DNA of 64,000 nucleotides from Curtobacterium sp. ISL-83 (GCF_018613895.1 NZ_JAGGPH010000009.1:310001-374000), one strand, 5' to 3'; shown: positions 49,344-58,226, counted from the first letter of the stretch. Made by a program: numbers and translations. Notes: generated from the letters alone by a model not told the origin.

Positions 49344-50060
49344 ATGGACGGCACTGCTCCCGGCACGACACCCGAACCCGAGGAGCCGCAAGCGGCGCAC
49401 CCTGGGCCCGAGTCCCTGCCCTCCGCCGCCGACTCGATCGACGCGCTGCCGGACCGGTCCTCCGCGTTCTTCAACGCCCTGCTCACGGAGCACTTCGTGC
49501 TCGAATCAGCCCGCGGCATCACGGTGAGCGAGTCGAGCACCCGCGCCTCGCTCTACCTCACGACGCTGTCGAGCTCCCTCGTCGCCTTCGGGTTCCTGGC
49601 GAACAGCCCGGCGGCCGGACCGTTCCTCGGGATCGTGATCCCCGTGGTCTGCGTGCTCGGACTGTTCACCTACGAGCGGCTCGTCCAGACGTCCCTGGAG
49701 GACGTCGCCGCGCTCGACGCGATGCAGCGCATCCGTCGCTACTACGGCAAGCTCCTGCCCGGCGCCGACGCGTTCTTCCCGCGGCCCCGTGGGCGGCACG
49801 CGCTGAACGAGCTGCTCGACATCGGCGTCGGTGGGTCGCGGCGCAACGCGTTCTTCACGATCTCGACCGCGATCGGTGTCGTGAACTCGATGGTCGCGGG
49901 CGCCGGTGCGGCGGTCGTCGTGTACCGCTTCGCGGGGACGGGAGGCGCGGTGGCGGTGGGCGTCGCGGTGGCGGTCGCCGCCGTCATCGGTCACCTCGCG
50001 TTCCAGGTCCGTCAGTACGAGCGGTTGGTGCGCCTCCTCACCGCGCAGCACGACCGCTGA
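49344..50060 (+). CDS. Hypothetical four-span membrane protein
   Basis: A 238-residue protein with an acidic N-terminal ~45 residues, two membrane segments near 75-115, a basic cytoplasmic loop (MQRIRRYYGKLLPG) and two more segments near 165-220. Its N-terminal SAFFNALLTEHFVLESARGITVSES resembles small actinobacterial proteins of unknown function. GGAAGAGGA precedes the ATG. The upstream 49081-49343 interval has no supported gene, only a TACGCT -10-like site at 49310. Confidence 0.7.
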   Translation: MDGTAPGTTPEPEEPQAAHPGPESLPSAADSIDALPDRSSAFFNALLTEHFVLESARGITVSESSTRASLYLTTLSSSLVAFGFLANSPAAGPFLGIVIPVVCVLGLFTYERLVQTSLEDVAALDAMQRIRRYYGKLLPGADAFFPRPRGRHALNELLDIGVGGSRRNAFFTISTAIGVVNSMVAGAGAAVVVYRFAGTGGAVAVGVAVAVAAVIGHLAFQVRQYERLVRLLTAQHDR

Positions 50061-50087
50061 CGCCGCAAGCCCCATCGCTGACGACGC

Positions 50088-50102
50088 CGGCCCGCCGGGC
50101 CG
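50088..50102. terminator. Small GC hairpin between convergent genes
   Basis: CGGCCC and GGGCCG flank GCC, and GACGACGCC is directly repeated on both sides. It lies between the membrane-protein and RecQ-like gene ends. Confidence 0.4.
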
Positions 50103-50134
50103 ACGACGCCAGCGCGGACCGCCGCCGCCCCCCG

Positions 50135-51769
50135 TCAGGGCAGCCGGGTGAGCAGGTGCCGCTTCCGCACGTCCGCGAGTGCGAGCGTCCGGTACCCGGC
50201 GTGCGGGAAGAACACGGTCAACCGGTCGTCCTCGGTGCTCATGACGTTGCCGACCCCCCAGACCGGATGCCGCACCGCGGTGTCGGGCGGCCACTCGTCA
50301 TCGTGCGTGCCGTCGGCGGGATGGGACCCCACGGCGTACGCGGTGCCCGAGCTGCAGGTGTCGCAGTTGCCGCACGGATCCGGGAGCTCGTCACCGAAGT
50401 ACCCGAGCAGGAACTGCCGGCGACACCCGAGCGTCTCCGCGAACCGCCGCATCATGTCGATCCGGGACTGCTCGACGTGCTCACGCTCATCGGCTCGGCG
50501 TTCAGCGGCCCGGACGGCATCGTCTGCCCGCCACCGTCGGCCCTGCGCCCGGACGAGTCCGACGTCCTGGTCGACGAGGACGGAGGCCTCGACGAGCAGG
50601 TTCGCCGCACGGGTCGCCGCGTGCTCGGACAACCCCGTCAGGGCTGCCAGCGCGGAGCGTTCGGTGCTCCCGGAGTGCGGCACGGCGGCGAACACCGCTC
50701 TGACGGTGTCGGGGTCCGGGCTCCCGGCGGCGAAGAACCGTCGGAGCCCCAGATCAGCGGACAGGTAGTGCAACGTCGCGACCGCGGCCGATCGGTCCCG
50801 TCCGGCGCGGCCGATCTCCTGGTAGTAGGCGTCGACGGACTCCGGGACGTCCGCGTGGACCACCCAGCGGACGTCGGGCTTGTCGATGCCCATCCCGAAC
50901 GCCGTCGTGGCGACCACCACGTCGACCTCGCCGCCGAGGAACCCCGTGTGGACCGCGGTCCGCCCGTGCATCGGCATCCCCGCGTGGTACGGGCGGGCGG
51001 CACGGCCACGGGCGGTGAGCACGTCAGCGTAGGCGGTCGTCTCCGCGTGGGTGGCGACGTAGACGATGCCTGCGCCGGAGGCGTGCGCGACCTGCTCGAC
51101 GACGGCGTCCCGTTTCGTCTCGGCGTCCTCGTGCCGCACGACCTGGAGGCGGAGCTCAGGCCGGTCGAACCCGGCCGCGACCACCAGGGGGGTCCGCATG
51201 CGGAGGCGCTCCACGACGTCACGGCGGACGGGCGCCGATCCGGTCGCGGTCAGCGCCAGGACCGGTGGTCGTCCGAGTCGCTCGATCGCCTCGCCCAACA
51301 GGAGGTAGTCCGGCCGGAAGTCCTCGCCCCACGAGGAGACGCAGTGCGCTTCGTCCACCGTCACGAGCCCGACCCGGGCCTGACGGAGGCGATCGACCAC
51401 CGCGTCGTTCGCGAGTTGCTCCGGGGCGAGGAACGCGTACCGCGCGGTCCCGGCGGCGATCGCTTCCCACGCGGCCCGGCGGTCGCCGACGTGTTCGGCG
51501 GCGTTGATCGTCACGGCGAGCGGTGCGTCCGGGTGGCGTCGCAGTCCCGCGACCTGGTCGTCCTGCAGTGCGACGAGCGGGGACACGACGACGACCAGGC
51601 CGTCGATGGCGAGACCCGCGACCTGGTAGATCGCGGACTTGCCCGAGCCGGTGGGCAGGACCGCGAGCGCGTCCCGCCCGGAGGTGACGGCGTCGATGAC
51701 CTCGACCTGGGGAGCGCGGAGCTGCCAGCCGAAGACCTCGGCAGCGCGGGCGCGGAGTGCGTCGTCCAT
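50135..51769 (-). CDS. RecQ-like ATP-dependent DNA helicase, short form
   Basis: A 544-residue helicase distinct from RecQ at 8168. Motif I LPTGSGKSAIYQ is near residue 36, DEAHC near 135, and QEIGRAGRDRSA near 320. Zinc cysteines CGNCDTC occur near 470. HRDC is absent; instead the last ~45 residues (HPVWGVGNVMS, LTVFFPHAGYRTLAL) form a small beta-rich tail like those that end UvrD-type helicases and CarD-like Tudor folds, suggesting a protein-interaction role. The ATG at 51769 is the domain-consistent start. Confidence 0.9.
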   Translation of the reverse strand: MDDALRARAAEVFGWQLRAPQVEVIDAVTSGRDALAVLPTGSGKSAIYQVAGLAIDGLVVVVSPLVALQDDQVAGLRRHPDAPLAVTINAAEHVGDRRAAWEAIAAGTARYAFLAPEQLANDAVVDRLRQARVGLVTVDEAHCVSSWGEDFRPDYLLLGEAIERLGRPPVLALTATGSAPVRRDVVERLRMRTPLVVAAGFDRPELRLQVVRHEDAETKRDAVVEQVAHASGAGIVYVATHAETTAYADVLTARGRAARPYHAGMPMHGRTAVHTGFLGGEVDVVVATTAFGMGIDKPDVRWVVHADVPESVDAYYQEIGRAGRDRSAAVATLHYLSADLGLRRFFAAGSPDPDTVRAVFAAVPHSGSTERSALAALTGLSEHAATRAANLLVEASVLVDQDVGLVRAQGRRWRADDAVRAAERRADEREHVEQSRIDMMRRFAETLGCRRQFLLGYFGDELPDPCGNCDTCSSGTAYAVGSHPADGTHDDEWPPDTAVRHPVWGVGNVMSTEDDRLTVFFPHAGYRTLALADVRKRHLLTRLP

Positions 51770-51904
51770 CACGCCCCAGTTTCCCGCACCGACCGCTGCG
51801 CCCACAACGCGCCGATGGTACGGACGAGCACCGTCGTGGTCGAATGGGCCGAACGCCGCGCACACACCAGGTGTTCTCCTCGCCCAACACCCCCGGAGGC
51901 CACG

Positions 51905-52462
51905 TTGCCCACCACCGCCCTGCTCGTCATGGACTACCAGAACTCGATCGTCGACCGGATGGGGTCACCGGAGCTCCTCGCCACCGCGACCCGCGCCGTC
52001 GACGCCGCTCGCGCGAACGGCGTGCGCGTGCTGTTCGTCCGGGTCGCGTTCCGGCCGGGCTTCCCGGAGGTCGCCCCCGCGAACAAGGCGTTCGGGGGGA
52101 TCGCGGCACGCGCAGGCACCGGGTTCGACGAAGCAGCGACGGCCATCCACGACGCGTTCGGGATGCGCGAGGACGACCTGCTCGTCACGAAGCGCCGCGT
52201 GAGTGCCTTCACCGGCAGCGACCTCGAGGTGCTCCTGCGCGGCCTGGGCGCGCGACACCTCGTCCTCGCCGGCATCGCGACGAGCGGGGTCGTCCTGTCG
52301 ACGCTCCGGCAGGCCGCCGACCTGGACTTCGAACTCACCGTGCTCGAGGACGCCTGCGCGGATGCCGACCCCGAGGTGCACCGCGTCCTGGTCGAGAAGG
52401 TGTTCCCGCGGCAGGCCGAGGTCACGACGACCGACGCCTGGGTCAGCTCGCTCGCCAGCTGA
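51905..52462 (+). CDS. Isochorismatase-fold protein lacking the catalytic Cys
   Basis: A 185-residue isochorismatase/cysteine-hydrolase fold protein. The catalytic Asp is in ALLVMDYQN at the N-terminus and the Lys in LVTKRRVSAF near residue 97. At the nucleophile position the segment reads GIATSGVVLST, with no Cys, so hydrolysis by the usual mechanism is unlikely. I recall this non-Cys variant in other proteobacterial and actinobacterial proteins. The start is a TTG with GGAGG five bases upstream. Confidence 0.82.
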   Translation: MPTTALLVMDYQNSIVDRMGSPELLATATRAVDAARANGVRVLFVRVAFRPGFPEVAPANKAFGGIAARAGTGFDEAATAIHDAFGMREDDLLVTKRRVSAFTGSDLEVLLRGLGARHLVLAGIATSGVVLSTLRQAADLDFELTVLEDACADADPEVHRVLVEKVFPRQAEVTTTDAWVSSLAS

Positions 52463-52534
52463 GCCGGCGGGCAGACGCGGCTGGGCTGGTGGTCACCGGG
52501 CCGACGCCCGTTCCGTCACCAGGGCGACCGGCAT

Positions 52535-52578
52535 CGGACGGGAGGCGCGGTGCGGGCCCGCACCGCGCCTCCCGTCCG
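52535..52578. terminator. Perfect 44-nt palindrome, ACGGGAGGC repeat family
   Basis: Bases 52535-52556 are the exact reverse complement of 52557-52578, with no loop. The arm begins CGGACGGGAGGCGCGG. It sits between the convergent isochorismatase-fold and histidine-kinase genes and is the most complete member of the hairpin family. Confidence 0.75.
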
Positions 52579-52614
52579 CCATCAGCAGGCCAGCGTGAGC
52601 ACAGGCCGGCGTGA

Positions 52615-54189
52615 TCAGGGGAGCGCGGACGCGATCGGGAGCTGCACGACCACCCGCGTACCGCAGCCGCCAGGGCTGACGACGGTGATCGTCCCGCCGT
52701 TCGCCTCGATCCGGTCGGCCAGGCCCGTGAGGCCGGTGCCGTGCGCGGGGTCCGCGCCGCCGACCCCGTCGTCCTCGACGACGAGCGTGAGGACGGCCTC
52801 GACGAGGGTCGCGGTGATCCGGACCCGGCGGGCCCTGGCGTGCTTGGCCGCGTTCGTCAGCGCCTCGGCGGCGGCGAAGTAGCCCGCGGTCTCGACGGCG
52901 ACGGGGAGCCGCGGGATCGCGAGGTCGAGCTCGACGGGGATCGTCGTGTCCGCGACGAGCGACTCGATGCCCGCGGCCAGGCCCGCGCGGGTCAGCGAGG
53001 CGGGGAGGATCCCGCGCACGATGTCCCGGAGTTGCCGGTTGGCGTCCTCGGCGTGTGTGAGGGCCTCGGCCAGCAGGGCGTCGACGGCGAGCCCGGCGGC
53101 AGCGCGGTCACGCGCCAGCTTCAACGTGATGATGGTGTGGACGAGCCGCTGCTGGGCGCCGTCGTGCACATCGCGCTGGAGCCGTCGTCGGGCCTCGTCG
53201 CCGGCGGCGATCACCCGGGCTCGCGACTGGGTGAGCCCCTCCCGGTGGTCGGCACTGGCGATGGCCGCGGCCACGAGGTCGGTGAACGCCTTCGGCCGAT
53301 CGAGACTGATCGGTCCGCCCGTCACGGGCCAGACGAGGTGCAGCGAGCCCCATGGCTCGTCCTCGACGATGATCGGGACACTCGCCTCGTGCCGGTCTCC
53401 GGCGGGTGGTTCGCCCGCGGACGCCACCACCGCTCCGGCGTCGTCGTCGCCCTTCCGGAGGACGACCGCGGCGTCGTGGAGGCGCGCGGCCGCGTCCACG
53501 ACGGCCTGGAACACGGTCGGGAGGGGCGACTCCCGGGCCACCAGCTCGGCGACGGTCCGGAGCGCCACCTGTTCGTCCGCCAGTCGGCGCAGGCTGTCCC
53601 GCACCTCCGTGTTGGCGATGGCCGCCCACGTCAGCTCGGCGAACCCGGCCAGCCGCTTCTCGGTGAACGACGGCAGCGGACCGACCTGCGACGAGGCGGA
53701 GAACATGCCCCAGACGGTGCCCTCGACGAAGACCGGCACGGCCACCGCGGCGCGGATGCCGAACGGGTTGACGAGGACCTCGTCGCTCTTGCCCGCGAAG
53801 TCGTCGAACCGGACCGGGGAGCCCGTGCTCGCGACGCGCTCGGGCAGGGAGTCCGGCTCGTGGACGGCGCGGACGCCGGGCGGGATCGGCCCGCCGTGGG
53901 TGGCGACGCACACGACGGTGTCCGCGCCCTCGAAGCGGAGCAGGCTCACCTCCTGGCCCTCGAGCTGCACGGACGCCTCACGGCAGATCGCCGTCAGGAC
54001 GTCCGCGGTGGGACCGGCGGTCGCCAGCAGGGACGCGACGTTGCGGAGGGACTGCTCTTCGTGGAGCAGGCGCCGGAGCTCGTCCTGGTCATGGCTCGGC
54101 GGGGCACCCGTGCGGACACCGGGTCGGGTGTGCGCGGTGTGATCACGGTCGAGGTGGACGGCCTCCGGAGGCCGGCGTCCGATGTCCAT
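52615..54189 (-). CDS. Two-component sensor histidine kinase, GAF-GAF-HisKA_3
   Basis: A 524-residue soluble kinase. Two GAF domains lie at about residues 60-195 and 210-330, the dimerisation/phosphoacceptor helix has the phospho-His in RDVHDGAQQRLV near 340, and the HATPase region has EALTNAAKHA near 435 and DDGVGG and GLTGLADR near 475. With no membrane span it must sense an internal signal such as redox, gas or a small molecule. It follows the NarL regulator by three bases and the single-domain regulator before it. Confidence 0.9.
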   Translation of the reverse strand: MDIGRRPPEAVHLDRDHTAHTRPGVRTGAPPSHDQDELRRLLHEEQSLRNVASLLATAGPTADVLTAICREASVQLEGQEVSLLRFEGADTVVCVATHGGPIPPGVRAVHEPDSLPERVASTGSPVRFDDFAGKSDEVLVNPFGIRAAVAVPVFVEGTVWGMFSASSQVGPLPSFTEKRLAGFAELTWAAIANTEVRDSLRRLADEQVALRTVAELVARESPLPTVFQAVVDAAARLHDAAVVLRKGDDDAGAVVASAGEPPAGDRHEASVPIIVEDEPWGSLHLVWPVTGGPISLDRPKAFTDLVAAAIASADHREGLTQSRARVIAAGDEARRRLQRDVHDGAQQRLVHTIITLKLARDRAAAGLAVDALLAEALTHAEDANRQLRDIVRGILPASLTRAGLAAGIESLVADTTIPVELDLAIPRLPVAVETAGYFAAAEALTNAAKHARARRVRITATLVEAVLTLVVEDDGVGGADPAHGTGLTGLADRIEANGGTITVVSPGGCGTRVVVQLPIASALP

Positions 54190-54192
54190 CCG

Positions 54193-54858
54193 TCACTCCC
54201 GCTGGGTGGCGAAGTACCGGAGGACCGCCTGGACCCGCCGGTGGCCGGTGCCGTCGACCGCGATCCCGAGCTTCCGGAAGATCGACGTCACGTGCTTCTC
54301 GACGGCCGCGACGCTGATCAGCAGGGAGCGCGCGATGCCCGCGTTGGACTGTCCCTGGGCCATGGCCGCCAGGACGTCGCGCTCCCGGTCCGTCAGTAGT
54401 GCGAGTTGCTCCGGCACCTTCCGCGGTTGCATCATGCGCGCCACGACCGACGGGTCGAGGGCGCTCCCGCCGTGCGCGACCCGGAGGACGTCCGAGCAGA
54501 AGTCGTGGACGTCCCCGACGCGTTCCTTCAGGAGGTACCCCACCCGGTCGAACCGTTCGCCGATGAGCTCCAGCGCGTACTCGGGGGCATCGTGCTGGGT
54601 GAGGACGACGACGCCCATCATCGGCAGACGGTGGCGGAGTTCGACCGCGACCCGCAGGCCGTCGTCCCCGTGGCCTGGTGGCAGGCCGATGTCCACGACG
54701 GCGACGTCGGGCTCGTACGCGAGCGTCTTCGCGAGCAGTTCCCGGGCGTCCCCCGCTTCGGCGACCACCTCGAACCCGGCGTCGGTGAGGACGCGCACCA
54801 CACCGTTCCGGAGCAGGACGTCGTCCTCTCCGACCGCCACCCGGACCGTGTCCGTCAT
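54193..54858 (-). CDS. NarL/LuxR-family response regulator
   Basis: A 221-residue regulator with a receiver domain (acidic EDD near residue 12, phospho-acceptor Asp in VVDIGLPPG near 56, Thr in VVLTQHD, Lys in YLLKERVG) and a C-terminal LuxR HTH (LTDRERDVLAAMAQGQSNAGIA, then EKHVTSIFRKLGI). ATG 54858 is supported by GGGGAG seven bases upstream; 54873 is an alternative start. It is the cognate partner of the kinase three bases downstream. Confidence 0.9.
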   Translation of the reverse strand: MTDTVRVAVGEDDVLLRNGVVRVLTDAGFEVVAEAGDARELLAKTLAYEPDVAVVDIGLPPGHGDDGLRVAVELRHRLPMMGVVVLTQHDAPEYALELIGERFDRVGYLLKERVGDVHDFCSDVLRVAHGGSALDPSVVARMMQPRKVPEQLALLTDRERDVLAAMAQGQSNAGIARSLLISVAAVEKHVTSIFRKLGIAVDGTGHRRVQAVLRYFATQRE

Positions 54859-54876
54859 CGTCGGGCTCCCCATCCG

Positions 54877-55236
54877 CTAGGCGGTGTCGAGGAGGACGTG
54901 GAGCACGGCGCAGTTCAGGTCGCTCTTCGGGACGAACGCCAGTGCTCCGGCGTCCCGAGCGTCGTCCTGGGAGGCGGCGTCGCTGTCGGCGGACACGAGG
55001 ACGACCCGCACCGCGGGTGAGAGTGCCGTGAGCCGCCTGGACAATTCGAGACCGTCTCCGTCGGGGAGCCCCATGTCCGCCAACACGAGATCGGGCATGT
55101 GGTGCGACGCGTGGAGCATCGCACCGGCAACGCTAGCGGCTTCGCTTTCGGTGCGGAAGCCGCAGGTGACCAGGATTCGACGGGCGAGCCCGCGGAACGG
55201 GTCGTCATCGTCCACGACCATCACTGAGAGACCCAC
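54877..55236 (-). CDS. Single-domain response regulator
   Basis: A 119-residue stand-alone receiver domain: VVDDDDPF acidic pocket, phospho-Asp in LADMGLPDGDG, Ser in LVSADS and Lys in FVPKSDL, so it should be phosphorylatable. There is no output domain. It leads the operon (single-domain regulator, NarL regulator, kinase) and may buffer or relay phosphate. The GTG at 55236 starts exactly at the domain; the longer frame adds unrelated residues. Confidence 0.82.
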   Translation of the reverse strand: MGLSVMVVDDDDPFRGLARRILVTCGFRTESEAASVAGAMLHASHHMPDLVLADMGLPDGDGLELSRRLTALSPAVRVVLVSADSDAASQDDARDAGALAFVPKSDLNCAVLHVLLDTA

Positions 55237-55270
55237 ACGTCCACCGTGGAGGACGGCCGTGGTTGTCGCG

Positions 55271-55295
55271 GTGGGGTTTGCCGGAAATCTTCTCC
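55271..55295. promoter_or_regulatory. Conserved 25-bp element, copy 1
   Basis: The segment contains GGGGTTTGCCGG followed by AAATCTTCTCC and is identical over 25 bp to 63328-63352. Both copies lie in a divergent intergenic region 75-85 bp upstream of an alpha/beta hydrolase start, and a second short match (GGGCGAC...CTCGA) follows about 54 bp on in both. It is likely a regulator or sigma-factor recognition site. Confidence 0.6.
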
Positions 55296-55378
55296 GGTGG
55301 GCTGCAGCGCCGACGGGGCGACCGGGCGACCACACTCGATCCCGTCAGCAGGTCCCGTCACCCCACCGAGGAGCACTC

Positions 55379-56131
55379 ATGAGCATCACGCAGTCGTCCC
55401 CCACGAAGCCGACCATCGTGCTCGTGCACGGCGCCTTCGCCGAGTCCTCCAGTTGGAGCGCGGTGATCACGATGCTCCTCGAGGAGGGGTACCCCGCGAT
55501 CGCGCTGGCCAACCCACTCCGGGGCGTCGCCTTCGACTGCGACTCCCTCCGGTCGGCGCTCGCCGACGTCAGCGGTGACATCGTGCTCGTCGGGCACTCG
55601 TACGGCGGCGTGGTCATCAGCGGCGGCGGCACGGACAACCCCGCGGTGAAGGCGCTCGTGTTCATCGGGGCGTTCGCGCCGGACGCGGGGGAGAACCCCG
55701 GGCAGCTGGCGGCACGGTTCCCCGGCTCCACGCTCGGGGACACGCTGACCACGGTCGCGCTGCCGGGCGGCGGTGTCGACCTCTACATCGCGCAGGACAA
55801 GTACCACGCGCAGTTCGCGGCGGACTCGTCCGCCGAGGTCGCCGCGGTGATGGCGGTCACGCAGCGCCCGATCCAGGAGGCCGCGTTCGGCGAACCGTGC
55901 GCGGAACCGGCATGGCGGACGGTGCCCTCCTGGTTCCTGTTCGGCTCCCTGGACAAGAACATCCCGGCCGCTGCACACCGCTTCATGGCCGAACGCGCGC
56001 ACTCCCGCCGGACCGTCGAACTCGAGAACGGGTCCCACACGGTCGGCATCCCGGAGGCGGCGAAGGTCGTCGACCTGATCCGCGAGGCGGCCGAGGCGAC
56101 GGCGGCCGGGGCGACGGAGGTGGCGCGATGA
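55379..56131 (+). CDS. Alpha/beta hydrolase (esterase-like)
   Basis: A 250-residue hydrolase with VLVHGAFAESSSW near residue 14, nucleophile elbow GHSYGGVV near 80 and catalytic His in GSHTVG near 225. It resembles small esterases often called salicylate-esterase or haloperoxidase-like. GAGGAG lies five bases before the ATG. It opens a long co-directional run and its stop overlaps the cupin ATG (ATGA). Confidence 0.88.
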   Translation: MSITQSSPTKPTIVLVHGAFAESSSWSAVITMLLEEGYPAIALANPLRGVAFDCDSLRSALADVSGDIVLVGHSYGGVVISGGGTDNPAVKALVFIGAFAPDAGENPGQLAARFPGSTLGDTLTTVALPGGGVDLYIAQDKYHAQFAADSSAEVAAVMAVTQRPIQEAAFGEPCAEPAWRTVPSWFLFGSLDKNIPAAAHRFMAERAHSRRTVELENGSHTVGIPEAAKVVDLIREAAEATAAGATEVAR

Positions 56132-56514
56132 GCGGCGAGACCGAGGCGGAACGCCCGCTCGACGCCCTCGCGACGAAGCTCCAGCGGACCGAGCTGCAAC
56201 GGGAGCACTCGTCCACCCCGGGACGCGAGATCGTCCAGGTGTTGACGATCATCCCGGTCGGGGTGTCCTCCGGATGGCACACGCACCCGGGTGAAGAAGT
56301 CGGGTACATCCTCGACGGGAACGTCGAGATGAGCATCCAGGGACGGCCCACCCTGCACCTCCGTCGCGGCCACGCGTTCTTCATCCCGCCGGGGACACCC
56401 CACAACGCGCTCGACGTCGGCCCCGAGGTGGGACGGATGCTCTCGACGTACATCGTCGCCGAGGACGAAGCCCTGGCGAGCTTCGTCACCGTTGACGGCG
56501 CCGGGTCGTCGTGA
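56128..56514 (+). CDS. Cupin-domain protein
   Basis: A 128-residue single-domain cupin. Motif 1 is GWHTHPGEEVGYILDG near residue 49, and motif 2 PPGTPHNALDVG near 89, giving the usual His/His/Glu/His metal site. Function is unclear; small cupins next to oxidoreductases often act as dioxygenases or isomerases. The ATG overlaps the hydrolase stop. Confidence 0.87.
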   Translation: MSGETEAERPLDALATKLQRTELQREHSSTPGREIVQVLTIIPVGVSSGWHTHPGEEVGYILDGNVEMSIQGRPTLHLRRGHAFFIPPGTPHNALDVGPEVGRMLSTYIVAEDEALASFVTVDGAGSS

Positions 56515-56600
56515 TGGGTTCATCCTCATGACACGTGGCCGTGACCACGTGGGCGACCCGTGACCGACGGGACCGTCCGGGACGACACCGGGAGCAGACC

Positions 56601-57410
56601 ATGACAGCAGCGAACGTGCCCACCGCCCGACCCTGGGCGACCATGGCGGTGATCGGCGTGATCGGCGGGTTCCTGTCGGGCCTGTTCGCCATCGGGGGCG
56701 GGATCATCATGGTCCCGCTGCTCACGGCGTTCGGGCGCCTCGACCAACGCGCGGCGTCCGCGACGTCGCTGGCCGCCATCGTCCCGACGTCGATCGTCGG
56801 GTCGATCACCTACCTGGTCGCCGGCCAGGTCGACCTGACCGCCGGCTTGTTCATCGCCATCGGTGCGATCGTCGGCGCGGTGCTCGGCAGCGCCCTGCTG
56901 AAGCGCGTCCCGCTCCTGGCGTTGCGGTGGATGTTCATCGTCTTCATCCTGCTCGTCGCGATCCGCCTGTTCTTCATCGCTCCGGAACGCGGGCACGCGA
57001 TCGCGTTCACCGTCGTCGTCGCACTCGAGTACGTGCTCCTCGGGCTCGTGATGGGCGTGCTGTCCGGACTGTTCGGCATCGGCGGTGGCATCATCGCCGT
57101 CCCCGCGCTGATCGGCGTCTTCGCGATCAGCGACCTCATCGCGAAGGGCACCTCGCTCCTGGTGATGATCCCCACCAGCGTCGTCGGCACCGTGTCGAAC
57201 TGGCGCGCCGGCACCGTTGACATCCGCGCCGGCATCGTCGTCGGGATCGCGGCGACGGTCGCGTCCATCCCCGGCGCCGCGGTCGCGCTCGTCCTGGCGC
57301 CACGGCTGTCCGCCGTCCTGTTCGGCCTGCTGCTCCTGGCCGTCGCCGCACAACTGACCGTCAAGGCGCTCGCCGCGCAGCGCGCAGCATCCACCGCAGC
57401 ACGCGTGTGA
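56601..57410 (+). CDS. TSUP (TauE/SafE) family membrane transporter
   Basis: A 269-residue permease with about eight helices in two repeats. GFLSGLFAIGGGIIMVP near residue 22 and GVLSGLFGIGGGIIAVP near 152 are the duplicated family motif. Members export or import sulfite, sulfonates or other organic anions. The ATG at 56601 has GGGAG six bases upstream. It belongs to the co-directional cluster with the hydrolase, cupin and SDR genes. Confidence 0.88.
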   Translation: MTAANVPTARPWATMAVIGVIGGFLSGLFAIGGGIIMVPLLTAFGRLDQRAASATSLAAIVPTSIVGSITYLVAGQVDLTAGLFIAIGAIVGAVLGSALLKRVPLLALRWMFIVFILLVAIRLFFIAPERGHAIAFTVVVALEYVLLGLVMGVLSGLFGIGGGIIAVPALIGVFAISDLIAKGTSLLVMIPTSVVGTVSNWRAGTVDIRAGIVVGIAATVASIPGAAVALVLAPRLSAVLFGLLLLAVAAQLTVKALAAQRAASTAARV

Positions 57411-57479
57411 CCGAGGCGCGGCCGCACCACCGGACCGACGACCCGGCCCACGTACGACCCGCGAACAAGGAGGACTGAC

Positions 57480-58226
57480 ATGACCGCATGGCTGGCAGGG
57501 AAGACGGCGCTCGTGACCGGAGCGTCCACGGGGATCGGGCTCGCGGTCGCGACCCGGTTCGTCCAGGAAGGCGCCCACGTGTTCATCACCGGGCGCAGGC
57601 AGGGACCACTCGACGACGCCGCCGCGACCCTGGGCGACCAGGTCACCGCGGTCCGTGCGGATGCCGCGTCACCCGATGACCTCGACGAGCTGTTCGGGCA
57701 GATCACGGCGCGCGGGCAGGGGCTCGACGCGGTCCACGTCAACGCCGGTGGCGGTACGTACAAACCGCTGTCCGAGGTCACGCCCGACGACATCGACCAG
57801 GCGTTCGCGGCGAACGTGCGCGGCGCGATCCTCACCGTCCAGAAGGCGGTGCCGCTGATGCGCGCGGGTGGTTCCGTGGTCCTGACCGGATCCACCCAGG
57901 CGGACGGCGGCCAGGCGGCGTTCGGGCTCTACTCGGCGAGCAAGGCCGCGCTCCGCACCCTCACCCGCACGTGGGCCGTCGAGCTCGCGCCGAAGGGCAT
58001 CCGGGTCAACGACGTGACCCCGGGCCCGACCGAGACGCCCGGGCTCGCCGGCCTGGCCCCGGAGAACTCCGCCGAGCTGTTGCGGGCCCTCGCGGCGAGC
58101 GTCCCGCTCGGGCGACTCATCACCCCGGAGGAAGTGGCGAGTGCCGTGCTGTTCCTGGTGTCCGACATGAGCAGCGCCACGACGGGCAGCGAGCTGTTCG
58201 TCGACGGCGGTGACGCACACAGCTGA
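57480..58226 (+). CDS. Short-chain dehydrogenase/reductase
   Basis: A 248-residue classical SDR. The NAD(P) motif TGASTGIG is at residues 14-21, NAG in VHVNAGGG near 88, Ser in LTGSTQ near 138 and catalytic YSASK near 152. The C-terminal FLVSDMSSATTGSELFVDGG is typical of 3-oxoacyl-ACP reductase-like members. AAGGAGG precedes the ATG. The substrate is unknown. Confidence 0.9.
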   Translation: MTAWLAGKTALVTGASTGIGLAVATRFVQEGAHVFITGRRQGPLDDAAATLGDQVTAVRADAASPDDLDELFGQITARGQGLDAVHVNAGGGTYKPLSEVTPDDIDQAFAANVRGAILTVQKAVPLMRAGGSVVLTGSTQADGGQAAFGLYSASKAALRTLTRTWAVELAPKGIRVNDVTPGPTETPGLAGLAPENSAELLRALAASVPLGRLITPEEVASAVLFLVSDMSSATTGSELFVDGGDAHS

